Source: Parachlamydiaceae bacterium
GTDB lineage: Bacteria > Chlamydiota > Chlamydiia > Chlamydiales > Parachlamydiaceae
Direction: 5' to 3'
DNA: 5,484 nucleotides
NCBI GenBank assembly: GCA_013698165.1
Contig: JACCVN010000185.1
Location: 1 to 5,484, forward strand
Both the position numbers and the translations under genes were made by a program. This document shows positions 5,238 to 5,484 of the stretch, piece by piece. The notes beneath the pieces are model-generated. The model was not told the origin of the DNA. It did no database searches and worked only from the letters and a program-made list of their open reading frames with translations. The number at the start of each line of letters is the position of its first letter. Positions within the stretch are counted from its first letter, which is position 1.

Positions 5238-5484
5238 GTGCAGCCTCGAATTTATCATGCCAGTGACCACGATATTGACCACACACACATCGATGCAGAC
5301 GCCGTCTACGTCATAAAAAAACTACGAGCTGCAGGTTTTTCAACCTATTTAGTCGGTGGAAGCGTCCGCGACTTATTGGCTAAACAGACTCCTAAAGATT
5401 TCGACATCTCCACCTCTGCCAGGCCGGAACAAATCAAACAGATTTTCCAGAAAAATTGCCTCTTGATCGGTAGACGTTTTCGCC
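5238..5484 (+). CDS. pcnB: Poly(A) polymerase / tRNA nucleotidyltransferase-family protein, 3' end cut by window edge
   Basis: This is the N-terminal 82 residues of a class II nucleotidyltransferase that adds A residues to RNA 3' ends (PcnB) or CCA to tRNAs. The catalytic head is clear: YLVGGSVRDLL at 37-47 with the nucleotide-binding GG (40-41), then PKDFDISTSA at 52-61 carrying the metal-binding Asp54 and Asp56. Near the edge, LIGRRFR resembles the PcnB-type (L)VGRRFR, favouring poly(A) polymerase over CCA enzyme. The leading PRIYHASDHDID aligns with the usual short PcnB lead-in. GTG 5238 is chosen because of family length and the upstream AAGGAG; ATG 5178 in the same frame would add 20 residues. 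The RNA-binding C-terminal half lies outside the window. Confidence 0.88.
   Translation, partial: MQPRIYHASDHDIDHTHIDADAVYVIKKLRAAGFSTYLVGGSVRDLLAKQTPKDFDISTSARPEQIKQIFQKNCLLIGRRFR

Noticed and set aside
1..5484. CRISPR array, phage genes or toxin-antitoxin pair
   Set aside because: No regularly spaced direct repeats, no phage structural or integrase genes, and no paired small genes were found on reading both strands.

Overview
The window most likely comes from a member of the Chlamydiae outside the Chlamydiaceae (Parachlamydia-, Simkania- or Waddlia-like). The base composition is AT-leaning. It carries a eukaryotic-type PP2C phosphatase whose N-terminal part has the short 'charged anchor plus hydrophobic hairpin' look common in proteins of amoeba-associated chlamydiae. 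A PcnB-type nucleotidyltransferase is also present. The lineage is an inference from protein style, not from a marker gene; no rRNA, intact tRNA, transposase or CRISPR array is visible.

Layout. (1) 1-1753, plus strand: a FAD-dependent monooxygenase that enters from the left edge already inside its FAD-binding motif, overlapped by 17 bases by a TetR-family repressor gene. They look like a small translationally coupled operon. (2) 1754-1938: a convergent gap with no supportable gene. (3) 1939-2694, minus strand: a short-chain dehydrogenase/reductase (SDR). Its fold motifs are clear, but the catalytic Tyr reads as His and the usual catalytic Asn as Thr. (4) 2695-2827: the divergent region between the SDR and PP2C genes. 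It has two weak promoters facing away from each other with overlapping -35 hexamers, and a 22-base stretch on the minus strand resembling the 3' end of a tRNA. (5) 2828-4237, plus strand: the PP2C phosphatase, with all metal-binding motifs intact. (6) 4238-4338: a convergent gap with a perfect 9-bp hairpin and a possible 33-codon ORF. (7) 4339-4881, minus strand: a nitroreductase-family flavoprotein. (8) 4882-5237: a 356-base divergent intergenic region with a good promoter and nested inverted repeats. (9) 5238-5484, plus strand: the start of pcnB, running off the right edge.

How it fits together. Three of the genes encode NAD(P)H- or flavin-dependent redox enzymes (monooxygenase, SDR, nitroreductase), and one encodes a likely local repressor. 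This suggests an accessory region for handling small molecules or xenobiotics, next to a possible host- or signalling-directed phosphatase and a housekeeping RNA-processing gene. I see no clear new multi-gene system. The points most worth a second look are the SDR with a broken catalytic tetrad, the tRNA-end-like remnant beside it, the PP2C architecture, and the structured pcnB leader.
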